A DNA stretch of 40,526 nt from an uncultured Bacteroidales bacterium (lineage in GTDB: Bacteria > Bacteroidota > Bacteroidia > Bacteroidales > Bacteroidaceae), in assembly GCA_902775975.1 (NCBI GenBank), contig CACYOC010000024.1:1-40526 (forward strand), read 5' to 3'. Position numbers and translations under genes: made by a program. The notes below the pieces were generated by a model. That model did not search any database. It was not told the DNA's origin and worked only from the letters and a program-made list of their open reading frames with translations. Shown one piece after another: positions 29,762 through 37,332 of the stretch (position 1 is its first letter; every line of letters starts with the position of its first letter).

Positions 29762-32266
29762 TTACTTCATCAAATACTTCTTGCCGTTCACGATGACGAT
29801 GCCCTTGTAGCTGCTGTCGACCTTCTGACCACGCAGGTTGTAAAGCTGGGTGTTGGGTGTTAGGTGACGGGTGTTGGGTACATCCTTGATGGCGGTAGGC
29901 TCGATGACGGGCTTCTGGTCCTTGTAGATAACGACGTCGGAGAAGTATGCCCAGAGGGAAATGGCCGTCGTGGAACCGTTCAGCAGCACGTGCTCGAAGT
30001 TGAAGAAGGCCTTGTCGTCGTCGTTGTAGAAGAACTGCATGTCGGTCAGCGTGTCGTTGGCACCACCGCAATAGTAGATGCTCTCACCCTGGAACTGGCC
30101 CACATACTGTCCCATGGGGAAGATGTAATAGACGATGTTGTCCTGCTCGTAGCGGGTGCCGTACATCCAGGCGTTACCAGTGAAGGGGTTGGGGAAGTTG
30201 AAGCCGACCTTGTTGCCGTCGAACTCTACATCAATATCCTCGGTACCCTCTTCAGCTTGCTCGCCACCTTCGTCATTGTAGTGGAAGGTGAAGCTGATGT
30301 GCCACGTTTCCTTAACGGCTGTCGAGGGTGCAAGGGCAAAGCCGCTGAAGTTGTCGATACCATTCTGGAACTTCGAGGTGAAGCGCAGGCGGTAGGTGCC
30401 GTCGGCAGGAGCGGTAAACGACATGGCCTTGACAGTCTTGTCGCCCAGACTTTCGTCCTGAGCCTTGTAGTTATAGATGGTGTGCCAGGTGGCTTCATCG
30501 TCGTCGGTATATTCTACCAGCAGCGGTTCGTCGCTCCAGCGCAGATAGGCTTCCCATGACAGCACGTCGCCAGACTTGGCATTCAGACGCGGGGTGATGA
30601 GTGTGCCGGCGGTAGCGCTCTGCGGTGCTAAGGCCATCGGTGTGGTATTGCTGGTAAAGGCACTGCTGGTGGCAATGGTCCAGTTGTTGTTAATCCAGCC
30701 CTCGGGCAGCTCGCCTTCGTCGAAGTCTTCTGTCCACAGGTTGGGGTCGAGGAGCGTTGCGGTGGCGTTGATGGCCACGTCGGTAAGTCCATCGTTGGTG
30801 GGATGAACGGTGATGGTGGCAGCCTTCTCACCATAGCTTTCGCCCAGGACAACGGCAATGTCGAATGTCGTGCTTTCGCCGGCAGCCAGGCTGAACTCGC
30901 TCTTGGAGACGGTGAACTGCGTAGCGTCAGACGAGGCGATGGTGCCTGTCAGCGTACCTGTTCCGCTGTTGCTGATGGTGTAGGTCTTAGCCTTGGGCTG
31001 TGAGCTGACCTTGCCGAAAGCAGCATCGGTAGTCGGAGTGACGACCATGATGGGAGCATCGAGATTGAGGTTGAAGCCCTCGAAGTTGTCGAGGTCGTAG
31101 TCGTCGCTGGCAAAGCGGAACTGGTAGTTGCCAGCCGCCAGACCGTCGATAGTGAAGGTGGCAAAGTCGTCCATCTTGTTAACCCAGCCCGAATTCTTGA
31201 TTTCAGCAAAAGCACCACCGTCCTTGGAGGCTTCGACAACGACCTTGACGCTGTTGGCGGTAGCCTTGTACTCGAAAGTCATCACCTCGCCGGCAGCGAC
31301 TTTCAGGATAGGTGTCGTCAGATAGCCCGTAGTGCCATAGATATACTTTCCGTGAGCCATGCCGTCGGCAATCGTCCAGTTGGAAGCGTCGGCTTTCCAA
31401 CCGTTGGGCAGGGCATTGCCTGCGAAGTCCTCGCTCCACACATTGGGATTGCGGACGTAGGCAGAAACGGCAATGGCGGCAGCATCTCCGGCATTCGGCG
31501 TCACCGTGACGGTTGCCGTATGCGAGCCGTAAGCCTCGGCGTTATACAGATAAGTGATGGTAAACGTGCTGCTTGCGCCGGCAGCCACAGTTACGTTGGC
31601 GGGGCTGACGGTAAATTCGTTGTTGTCAATGGTGACGGTAGCCTGCAATTCGGCATCGCCTGTGTTGCTGACAGTCACCACCTCGGATGCATTGGCAGTG
31701 ACACGGCCAAAGTTCACCGTGGTCTTGTTCACTCCCATGACAGGAGCTGGGTCGGGCTGAGGCTGTGGATCACCACCGCCACCGCCGCCTTCACCACCAC
31801 CGTCTGCGGGGGTGTAGGTCATGTCGTCGATGCAGGCAGAATAGAGGGCGATGGCAACCTGGCCGCTATAGTCGCCGAGGTTGATGGTTGCCTGTTTCCA
31901 GGTGCTGCCCTTATAGGTTTCCGTCTGCTGGATGAGCTTTCCTACCGCGCTGCCATCGTACTGATAGACATATACCGTGCCGTTGGGATAGCTGCTACTG
32001 GTGCCAAAGCTGCGCCAATAGAACGTCAGCGAGCCCTTGACGGCTGCGGTGACCATGTAGTTTTCGGTAGCCGACTTGCCACTGCTCCAGACACCCTTGC
32101 CAGAACGGGCACGATCGCTGTCGTTATAGATGTTACCTACGAGTGACCAGCCCTCGGGCAGTCCACTGTTGAAGTCGGCTGTTTGGCTATCAGCAGCACT
32201 GGCAGTCAGGCTGACTCCGAAGAGCACAGCCATGACAGCCAGCATGTTTATCAACGTCTTCTTCAT
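29762..32266 (-). CDS. secreted modular protein with choice-of-anchor-J / Ig-like repeats
   Basis: A signal peptide (INMLAVMAVLFGVSLTASA) begins this 834-residue protein. Three anchor-J-like modules start near residues 28, 278 and 510 (DFNSGLPEGW, WSEDFAGNALPNGW, WTEDFDEGELPEGW). ASH-type Ig-like domains lie near 180-275 and 405-505. A flexible Gly/Pro linker (GGGEGGGGGGDPQPQPDP) separates the first module from the rest. Residues 640-790 form a different beta-rich domain. The tail, LYNLRGQKV to IVIVNGKKYLMK, is sorting-like. Residues 430-640 are very similar to a section of the 2071-residue protein, which makes them paralogues. It is probably a surface-displayed binding protein. It lies 40 bases downstream of the 570-residue protein gene, in one operon. 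A heptad array lies in the linker before the sorting domain. Confidence 0.82.
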   Translation of the reverse strand: MKKTLINMLAVMAVLFGVSLTASAADSQTADFNSGLPEGWSLVGNIYNDSDRARSGKGVWSSGKSATENYMVTAAVKGSLTFYWRSFGTSSSYPNGTVYVYQYDGSAVGKLIQQTETYKGSTWKQATINLGDYSGQVAIALYSACIDDMTYTPADGGGEGGGGGGDPQPQPDPAPVMGVNKTTVNFGRVTANASEVVTVSNTGDAELQATVTIDNNEFTVSPANVTVAAGASSTFTITYLYNAEAYGSHTATVTVTPNAGDAAAIAVSAYVRNPNVWSEDFAGNALPNGWKADASNWTIADGMAHGKYIYGTTGYLTTPILKVAAGEVMTFEYKATANSVKVVVEASKDGGAFAEIKNSGWVNKMDDFATFTIDGLAAGNYQFRFASDDYDLDNFEGFNLNLDAPIMVVTPTTDAAFGKVSSQPKAKTYTISNSGTGTLTGTIASSDATQFTVSKSEFSLAAGESTTFDIAVVLGESYGEKAATITVHPTNDGLTDVAINATATLLDPNLWTEDFDEGELPEGWINNNWTIATSSAFTSNTTPMALAPQSATAGTLITPRLNAKSGDVLSWEAYLRWSDEPLLVEYTDDDEATWHTIYNYKAQDESLGDKTVKAMSFTAPADGTYRLRFTSKFQNGIDNFSGFALAPSTAVKETWHISFTFHYNDEGGEQAEEGTEDIDVEFDGNKVGFNFPNPFTGNAWMYGTRYEQDNIVYYIFPMGQYVGQFQGESIYYCGGANDTLTDMQFFYNDDDKAFFNFEHVLLNGSTTAISLWAYFSDVVIYKDQKPVIEPTAIKDVPNTRHLTPNTQLYNLRGQKVDSSYKGIVIVNGKKYLMK
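29845..29879 (-). repeat. in-frame heptad array GnnGGGT before the sorting domain
   Basis: Five 7-bp units (GCTGGGT, GTTGGGT, GTTAGGT, GACGGGT, GTTGGGT) encode PNTRHLTPNTQ in the 834-residue protein. The unit is the same as that of the array in the P-type ATPase gene (38464-38505), 8.6 kb away. Confidence 0.82.
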
Positions 32267-32306
32267 CTTATATATATAATATAATAAGGTGTAATCATTC
32301 CGTTTG

Positions 32307-34019
32307 TTAGAGCTTCACCTTGATGGTCTTGTCGGCCACCTTAATAATATATAAGGTGTTCGACTTCAGGGCGATGTCAGCCTGCGTGCCGCTCAGCTTC
32401 TGGTTGTAAACCATGCGGCCGTCCATGCCATAGACTGAAACGACGTCGCCAGGGTTGGCATTGGTGATGTGAATGCCGTCGGCGCTGCCCAGCACCTTCA
32501 CCTTTGAGGGTGCGGCTGCGGGAGTGTTGTCAATGCCGGAAATGGAAGACTCCTCGAAGGTGACAATCAAACGGTTGTACTGGCTGCCCACAGCAGGAGT
32601 GGTGATGGTGTTACCCTCCTCGACGTTCACTGCTGTTCCGTTGAACGTAGCGCTGTGAATCTTCCAACCGTCAGCAGGCTCGATATAGTAAGAGTACTGC
32701 TTGCCCATCTCTACACGCTGCCAGACGCTGCCGTTGTCGGCCTGCTGAATGGCAATGAAGCATCCTTCGGTAGGTGTCGTGTGACCGGGGTTGAAGGGGT
32801 CAACCTCAGAGTCGTCGCTGCAGTCGTCGCCATCGACCCACAGGGCAGAGAACGACCAGCGGTTGGGAACCTTGCAGACACGAGTGGTCTCGCCGGTAGT
32901 GATGTCAATCTCATAAAGGGCAGTGTCGTACTTGCCGTTGGTGCGCCAGTCCTTGTCAGGCAGTGTGCCCCAAGAACCCCATTCGTTGATGCCCTTGCCG
33001 CTGTTGAAGTAGCCAATCCAGTACATCTTGTTAGGATTGCTCTTGGCAAAGCAGGCAGCCTGACGCTTATACTGTGAGCTGAAACCAGTAGCGGGGAGCA
33101 GAGGCTCGTTGTCGGTGTATTCCTCTTGGGTTTCGGGGTCGATCTTCTTGACTTCCTTGCTCTTCACAAGACCCGTAGTAAGGTCGAACTCCCAAATCTG
33201 TGCGCCGGTCAGGTTGTTGTTAATGTCGCGCTGCTTGCCGTCAGTCTCGCTGGCGGGAGCATTGCTGCCACCGCTGGTAAGAGCAAAGGCGCGACCCTCG
33301 CTGTTGATGGCGAAGGTGATGAAGTTATAATAGTACAAGCCCTTGGTGATAGGAGTGACCTTCATGGTCTGCAGGTCGATGGTACACAGGGCATAGCCGG
33401 CATCGCCATCGGTCATGTCGTCGTCCTGGTCGGTGAAGTACTCAGGGTCGGAAGTGATCTCGTCGGGAAGCTGGTTGCCGGTCAGGTAGAACAGACCATA
33501 GACCTTGCCGTCCACGGGATTGTAAGACATGCCGGCAGACTCCAGGCAGTCGCTCTTCGGACGGAACTCGGTGCTGAGCAGGTTGCCAGTTTTGGCATCC
33601 CACTTGCGAACGGCGAACAACTCCTCGTCGGTCGTCGAGGACTCGTCGCGAGACATCACGGTAACCAGTTTGCCATTGACATAGACAGCTCCGGAGTTGC
33701 CGAACATCAGGTTGAAGTTGTTGGCCCACAGTGCCTTGTTGTCGTCGGTAAACTTACCGCCACTGTAGAAGTCGCTGATGCTGACAGCAGGATTCTTAGC
33801 GGGAGTCGTCAGCGTGGAACCGTCCCAGCCCATGCTGTAGATGCTCTGATCTACGATAGAGATAGGCTTCTGTAAAGTAGAATTGTAACCCACGTATTGG
33901 GATTTCATCTGGTCACCATCTTCATAGCGGTTGTTGTGACCAATACCTTTCAGTGTTACCTGTGCGTTTGCTGTCATGGTAATGATACAAAGCAGCAAAT
34001 AAAGCGTTTTTCTTTTCAT
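32307..34019 (-). CDS. secreted protein of unknown function with C-terminal sorting-like domain
   Basis: A signal peptide (TLYLLLCIITMTANA) is followed by about 450 residues with repeated short strands, such as GAVYVNGKLVTVMSRD, GKVYGLFYLTG, YALCTIDLQTMKVTPI and YNFITFAINSEGRAFAL, that suggest a beta-propeller-like fold. Near residues 425-490 is a segment with SVWQRVEMGKQYSYYIEPADGW, similar to putative Ig-like carbohydrate- or cell-wall-binding repeats. The last 75 residues, with VYGMDGRMVYNQKL and LYIIKVADKTIKVKL, look like a type A sorting domain for export and surface attachment. It is the first gene of an operon with the 834-residue protein and has a -7 box at 34086-34093. An ECF sigma factor gene is divergent from it. 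Substrate and function are not known. Confidence 0.75.
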   Translation of the reverse strand: MKRKTLYLLLCIITMTANAQVTLKGIGHNNRYEDGDQMKSQYVGYNSTLQKPISIVDQSIYSMGWDGSTLTTPAKNPAVSISDFYSGGKFTDDNKALWANNFNLMFGNSGAVYVNGKLVTVMSRDESSTTDEELFAVRKWDAKTGNLLSTEFRPKSDCLESAGMSYNPVDGKVYGLFYLTGNQLPDEITSDPEYFTDQDDDMTDGDAGYALCTIDLQTMKVTPITKGLYYYNFITFAINSEGRAFALTSGGSNAPASETDGKQRDINNNLTGAQIWEFDLTTGLVKSKEVKKIDPETQEEYTDNEPLLPATGFSSQYKRQAACFAKSNPNKMYWIGYFNSGKGINEWGSWGTLPDKDWRTNGKYDTALYEIDITTGETTRVCKVPNRWSFSALWVDGDDCSDDSEVDPFNPGHTTPTEGCFIAIQQADNGSVWQRVEMGKQYSYYIEPADGWKIHSATFNGTAVNVEEGNTITTPAVGSQYNRLIVTFEESSISGIDNTPAAAPSKVKVLGSADGIHITNANPGDVVSVYGMDGRMVYNQKLSGTQADIALKSNTLYIIKVADKTIKVKL

Positions 34020-34085
34020 TTTTTAAATAATACAGTTGTTTGACTTTCTTTTTTGCGTATTTTGTGTAATTTTACTTACAGGCTG

Positions 34086-34093
34086 CAAAAGTA
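34086..34093 (-). promoter_or_regulatory. -7 box TACTTTTG of the 570/834-residue operon
   Basis: On the minus strand TACTTTTG lies 66 bases upstream of the ATG at 34019. AT-rich sequence between this box and the divergent sigma-factor box (34179-34186) leaves room for both -33 regions. Confidence 0.65.
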
Positions 34094-34178
34094 CAACAAT
34101 TTTTCTAAATAAAATGCATTTTTATACTATTTATTATAAAAGTTTCACAATATTCTTGTAAAATAGGAGGAAAATCAG

Positions 34179-34186
34179 TACCTTTG
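34179..34186 (+). promoter_or_regulatory. -7 box TACCTTTG of the ECF sigma factor gene
   Basis: TACCTTTG lies 12 bases before the ATG at 34199, which gives a very short leader. It is a housekeeping-type box, so expression of the sigma gene need not be autoregulated. Confidence 0.7.
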
Positions 34187-34198
34187 CCATAGAAATTC

Positions 34199-34720
34199 AT
34201 GAAGATCATTACTTTTCAGGCTGACGTCCTGCCGTTGAAGAACATTCTCTTCCGCTTGGCGTTGCGCATCACTCAGAACAGGGCTGATGCGGAGGATGTC
34301 GTGCAGGAAACGATGATGAAGGTGTGGAACCGCCGTGGCGAGTGGCAGCAGATAGAAAACATGGAGGCGTTCTGCCTGACCATCTGCCGCAACGTCTCGC
34401 TCGACAAGCTGCGACGCATGGACAGACAGGTACTGTCGTTGGAAGATACACCAACGGAGGCTGGTGGCTACGACCCCATAGACCATAGTCACTCGGCCAA
34501 TCCCGAACAACAGGCCGTGCAGCGCGACCGCTTGCAGCAGGTGCGCCGCATCATCAGCCAGTTGCCGGAGAAACAGCGCAGTTGCATGCAGCTACGCGAC
34601 ATCGAAGGCAAGAGCTATCGCGACATTGCCACCATTCTTGGCATCACCGAACAGCAAGTGAAGGTCAATATTTTCCGCGCCCGCCAGACGGTGAAGGAGA
34701 AAATGATGAGTGTGGAATGA
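34199..34720 (+). CDS. ECF-type RNA polymerase sigma factor
   Basis: The 173-residue protein has the two regions of extracytoplasmic-function sigma factors: sigma region 2 near residues 10-75 (LFRLALRITQNRADAEDVVQETMMKVW and FCLTICRNVSLDKLRR) and sigma region 4 near residues 115-168 (LPEKQRSCMQLRDIEGKSYRDIA and ILGITEQQVKVNIFRARQTV, a helix-turn-helix that reads the -35-like element). Such factors redirect RNA polymerase in response to envelope signals. The next gene, 66 bases on, is likely to be its anti-sigma partner. The gene is divergent from the secreted-protein operon, which could be part of its regulon, but no specific -35 motif was found. Confidence 0.93.
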   Translation: MKIITFQADVLPLKNILFRLALRITQNRADAEDVVQETMMKVWNRRGEWQQIENMEAFCLTICRNVSLDKLRRMDRQVLSLEDTPTEAGGYDPIDHSHSANPEQQAVQRDRLQQVRRIISQLPEKQRSCMQLRDIEGKSYRDIATILGITEQQVKVNIFRARQTVKEKMMSVE

Positions 34721-34786
34721 AAAATTCTTCATTCTTTTGTAACTTTCTTGTTTTTGATACGTCTAACCTATAGAGAACCCAATAAA

Positions 34787-35284
34787 ATGACAATGGATTA
34801 CAAGTACATCGAACAACTGCTGGAGCGCTATTTCAACGCTGAAACCTCTTTAGAAGAGGAGCAGATGCTGCGCACCTTCTTCAGCCAGAAAGAGCTGCCT
34901 GCTGACATGCAGCAGTGGCGCGCCCTCTTCACGGCTGACGACGAGGAGATGCTGGGCGACGACTTCGATGCACGCATCATGGAAGCTATCGCACAGCAGG
35001 AGGCTGCTGACGAAGAGGTTCCCGTTGTCAAGGCTCGTGAGGTGACGCTGACGAAACGGCTGCTGCCGCTCTTCAAGGCTGCTGCCGTCGTTGCCATCAT
35101 CCTGACATTGGGAGGCGCCCTGCAGGCACCTTTCGACAACTCATGGAACACGCTGGACGACTATGCCAGCTACGAGCAGACATTGGACAGTGTGGCTGCC
35201 GTCAGTCCGGTACAGGCAGAAAACATCACCGATGCTGCTGCCGACAGTACCAACGTACTACTGGCGCCCAAGCAGAAACAATGA
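34787..35284 (+). CDS. probable single-pass membrane anti-sigma factor
   Basis: The 165-residue protein has an acidic, helical N-terminal part of about 95 residues (YIEQLLERYFNAETSLEEEQ, FFSQKELPADMQQWRALF), one membrane segment (LFKAAAVVAIILTLGGAL, about 96-114), and a C-terminal tail of 50 residues. This topology, a cytosolic domain plus one helix beside an ECF sigma gene, fits an anti-sigma factor. It lacks the zinc-binding HxxxCxxC motif of many ECF anti-sigma factors, so the assignment rests on context. The start at 34787 (or 34793) is chosen over upstream TTG codons. A bidirectional terminator follows at 35432-35465. Confidence 0.72.
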   Translation: MTMDYKYIEQLLERYFNAETSLEEEQMLRTFFSQKELPADMQQWRALFTADDEEMLGDDFDARIMEAIAQQEAADEEVPVVKAREVTLTKRLLPLFKAAAVVAIILTLGGALQAPFDNSWNTLDDYASYEQTLDSVAAVSPVQAENITDAAADSTNVLLAPKQKQ

Positions 35285-35348
35285 AGTATCTATGCTTTCT
35301 ATATTAATCATCATTTTTAATTAAAACACCTTTGAAGCTGTGAAGCTT

Positions 35349-35399
35349 CTCCCCCAAGAGCCGAAGGCTCGTTCCTAACCCGGGAGGGTAAGGAGTTTC
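35349..35399. repeat. hairpin-forming GC-rich block, possibly a distant palindromic element
   Basis: GAGCC-GAA-GGCTC is a 5-bp stem with a 3-base loop. It is flanked by CTTCTCCCCC on the left and GGGAGGGTAAGGAG on the right, which can extend the fold. The flanks recall the GC-rich palindromic family, but the core differs. It sits downstream of the anti-sigma gene without a T-run. Confidence 0.4.
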
Positions 35400-35431
35400 T
35401 CTCAAAATAACATAACATACTAACTAAGAAT

Positions 35432-35465
35432 GAACCATCCCTGAACAAGTTTCAAGGGATGGTTC
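35432..35465. terminator. bidirectional terminator between the anti-sigma and CPBP genes
   Basis: GAACCATCCCT pairs perfectly with AGGGATGGTTC around a 12-base loop that contains a second short GAA/TTC pairing. T-rich sequence (GTTTGTTTTT) follows on the plus strand. The two neighbouring genes are convergent. Confidence 0.87.
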
Positions 35466-35480
35466 GTTTGTTTTTCCTCC

Positions 35481-36260
35481 TTACTCCTTCTTCATCCACA
35501 CGTGTAGCTGGAAAAGGGCGGGCAGCAGGATAATCAGCGAGAAGCCGACAGCCATGAGCGGATAAAGCGGAGAACCCGGGAAGAGGTCTGCCAACTTGAG
35601 GTCGGGGTCGGGGAAGATGTTGTAGAGGACGTATGCCACCGAGTTGTTGACCCAATGGAAGGCAACGCCCGGCAAGATGCTGTTGGTGCGGTAATACATC
35701 CAGCCTAACAGCAGACCCACCAAGAAGGCGTGTGGCAGTTGTGCAGGGTTGAAGTGGATGGCGGCGAAGATGACTGCCGAGGCAACGATAGCCGTTGAGG
35801 GCGAGAGCTTGTTTCCTGCCGCCGACTGATGGGTCAGCAAGGCTCTGAGGATAGCGCCTCGGAAAACAATTTCTTCCGCCAAGGGGGCCAGCAGACCAAC
35901 GGTGAGGTATCCCCAGCGAGTGCCGAGTATCATGTCGAACTGCTGCTCGACAAAGTTGGGCAGTTCGGGCATTTGCTCTTGCAGCCAGATAGCGGGAATA
36001 ATCACACCGAAAGCGGCTATGCAGCTCCAGAAGAGTGTCATCCAAGGACGAGTGCGCAGCCAGTTAGGCGATACTTCTGCCCAGCGGGCCCACAGGAAGA
36101 TTATGATGGTGAGCAGGCTGACAACCGCAGTACTGACGATAAGCATGAGTGCCGTAAGGTCTGAGGAACCTGTAGTGAGTTTCCAGAGTGCCTGGACAAT
36201 GGCAGAGCCTGCAAACTGTATGCCGATGAATACTAAGAGGAAGCTGAGTGTTTGTTTCAT
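35481..36260 (-). CDS. CPBP-family intramembrane metalloprotease (CAAX protease / Abi)
   Basis: This 259-residue membrane protein has about seven or eight hydrophobic helices. The conserved motifs of the CPBP/Rce1 family are present in order: AEEIVFRGAILRALL (E129, E130 and R134), AAIHFN (H169) and FHWVNN (H202). These glutamates and histidines form the active site in Rce1-like proteases. Bacterial members have diverse roles, including peptide maturation and immunity to bacteriocins; the target here is unknown. The gene follows ribF on the same strand, with the 8-bp array at 36271-36334 filling the gap. Confidence 0.88.
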   Translation of the reverse strand: MKQTLSFLLVFIGIQFAGSAIVQALWKLTTGSSDLTALMLIVSTAVVSLLTIIIFLWARWAEVSPNWLRTRPWMTLFWSCIAAFGVIIPAIWLQEQMPELPNFVEQQFDMILGTRWGYLTVGLLAPLAEEIVFRGAILRALLTHQSAAGNKLSPSTAIVASAVIFAAIHFNPAQLPHAFLVGLLLGWMYYRTNSILPGVAFHWVNNSVAYVLYNIFPDPDLKLADLFPGSPLYPLMAVGFSLIILLPALFQLHVWMKKE

Positions 36261-36270
36261 GTTGTTGTTT

Positions 36271-36334
36271 TTTCGATGTTTCGTTATTTCGATATGTCGT
36301 TATGTCGATATGTCGATATGTCGTTATGTCGAAT
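36271..36334 (-). repeat. octad array TnTCGATA/TnTCGTTA across the ribF stop codon
   Basis: Eight 8-bp units alternate between TTTCGAT or TGTCGATA and TTTCGTTA or TGTCGTTA. The array includes the ribF stop codon (36324-36326) and ends 10 bases before the ATG of the CPBP protease gene. It is related to the array over the ispG stop codon (9993-10024). Confidence 0.85.
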
Positions 36335-37223
36335 GGCTTTTGTTTAGGGCGGCTTCCGCAGCGTCCTTGTCGGCATGCAGCTGCTGTTGCAGTGCATCGA
36401 TGCTGTCGAAACGCTGTTCGTCGCGCAGCCGCTCTATAAAAGATACCAGCATCAGCTGGTCGTAAAGGTCTTCGTGCAGTTGGAAGATGTGCGTCTCAAG
36501 GGTCTGGTAATGACCATTGAAAGTCGGTCGCGTGCCGATGTTCATCATGGCGTGCTTCTCCTCCGTCCTGTCGTGCAGCCGCACCTTGACGGCATAGACT
36601 CCAGGGGCAGGGATGAGCTGGCGGGTGTCGATGGGTACCAGGTTGGCAGTGGGGAAGCCCAGTTGTGTGCCGATATGCTGACCGTGCTCCACGCGTCCAA
36701 CGATGGTATATGGATATCCTAAAGCCTGCGATGCCTCGGCGACACGTCCTTCTGTCAGCAGCTGGCGGATGAGCGAGGAACTGATGTTTCGGGCGTTGTC
36801 CGTTGTGGGGTGGGGGGTGAACGGCGGCAGCTCCAGCACTTCAATGCCCAGTTCTTGTCCGTAGCGGACGTAGTCGTCGAAACCTTCCTCGCGGTTGTGG
36901 CCGAAGCGGTTGTCGTAACCGGTAAGCAACACCTTGACGCCTAACTTCTCCTTGAGCACCTGCTGCATGAACTGGCGTGCTGTCAGTTGTTTCAGCTCGG
37001 CGGTGAACGGCAGCACCTCAACACGGTTGATGGCTGTCTTGGAGAGTAGCAGCAGCTTTTCGTCCAATGGCGTCAGTACGGGTTCGCAGCGCAGGGTGTG
37101 GTCGAAGGTGATGACCAGCGACTCCAGACCGCGCTCCTTAGCACAGGCTGCCACCTGCTGTAGCACAAACTGGTGCCCCAGGTGTACTCCGTCGAACATT
37201 CCTATCGTCGCAACATATCCCAT
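36324..37223 (-). CDS. ribF: bifunctional riboflavin kinase / FAD synthetase
   Basis: RibF makes FMN from riboflavin and then FAD. The N-terminal adenylyltransferase domain has IGMFDGVHLGHQFVL (HLGH at residues 14-17), GYDNRFGHNREEGF and the ISSSLIR motif. The C-terminal kinase domain has GRVEHGQHIGTQLGFPTANL and the GVYAVKV phrase. The 299-residue length is normal. Its last residues, SHST, and the stop codon are encoded by an 8-bp tandem array, and the start codon follows one base after the end of the TTYCTAA array. The gene lies downstream of the P-type ATPase and upstream of the CPBP protease, probably as one operon. Confidence 0.94.
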   Translation of the reverse strand: MGYVATIGMFDGVHLGHQFVLQQVAACAKERGLESLVITFDHTLRCEPVLTPLDEKLLLLSKTAINRVEVLPFTAELKQLTARQFMQQVLKEKLGVKVLLTGYDNRFGHNREEGFDDYVRYGQELGIEVLELPPFTPHPTTDNARNISSSLIRQLLTEGRVAEASQALGYPYTIVGRVEHGQHIGTQLGFPTANLVPIDTRQLIPAPGVYAVKVRLHDRTEEKHAMMNIGTRPTFNGHYQTLETHIFQLHEDLYDQLMLVSFIERLRDEQRFDSIDALQQQLHADKDAAEAALNKSHST

Positions 37224-37224
37224 A

Positions 37225-37329
37225 TTTCTAATTCCTAATTCCTAATTTCTAATTTCTAATTCCTAATTCCTAATTTCTAATTCCTAATTCCTAATTCCTA
37301 ATTCCTAATTTCTAATTCCTAATTTCTAA
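37225..37329 (-). repeat. heptad array (TTyCTAA)15 between a stop and a start codon
   Basis: Fifteen exact-length 7-bp units, TTCCTAA or TTTCTAA, span 105 bp with no insertions. On the minus strand the array (TTAGGAA/TTAGAAA) ends one base before the ribF ATG and begins 3 bases after the P-type ATPase stop codon. It is the longest array in the window. Confidence 0.95.
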
Positions 37330-37332
37330 TAT

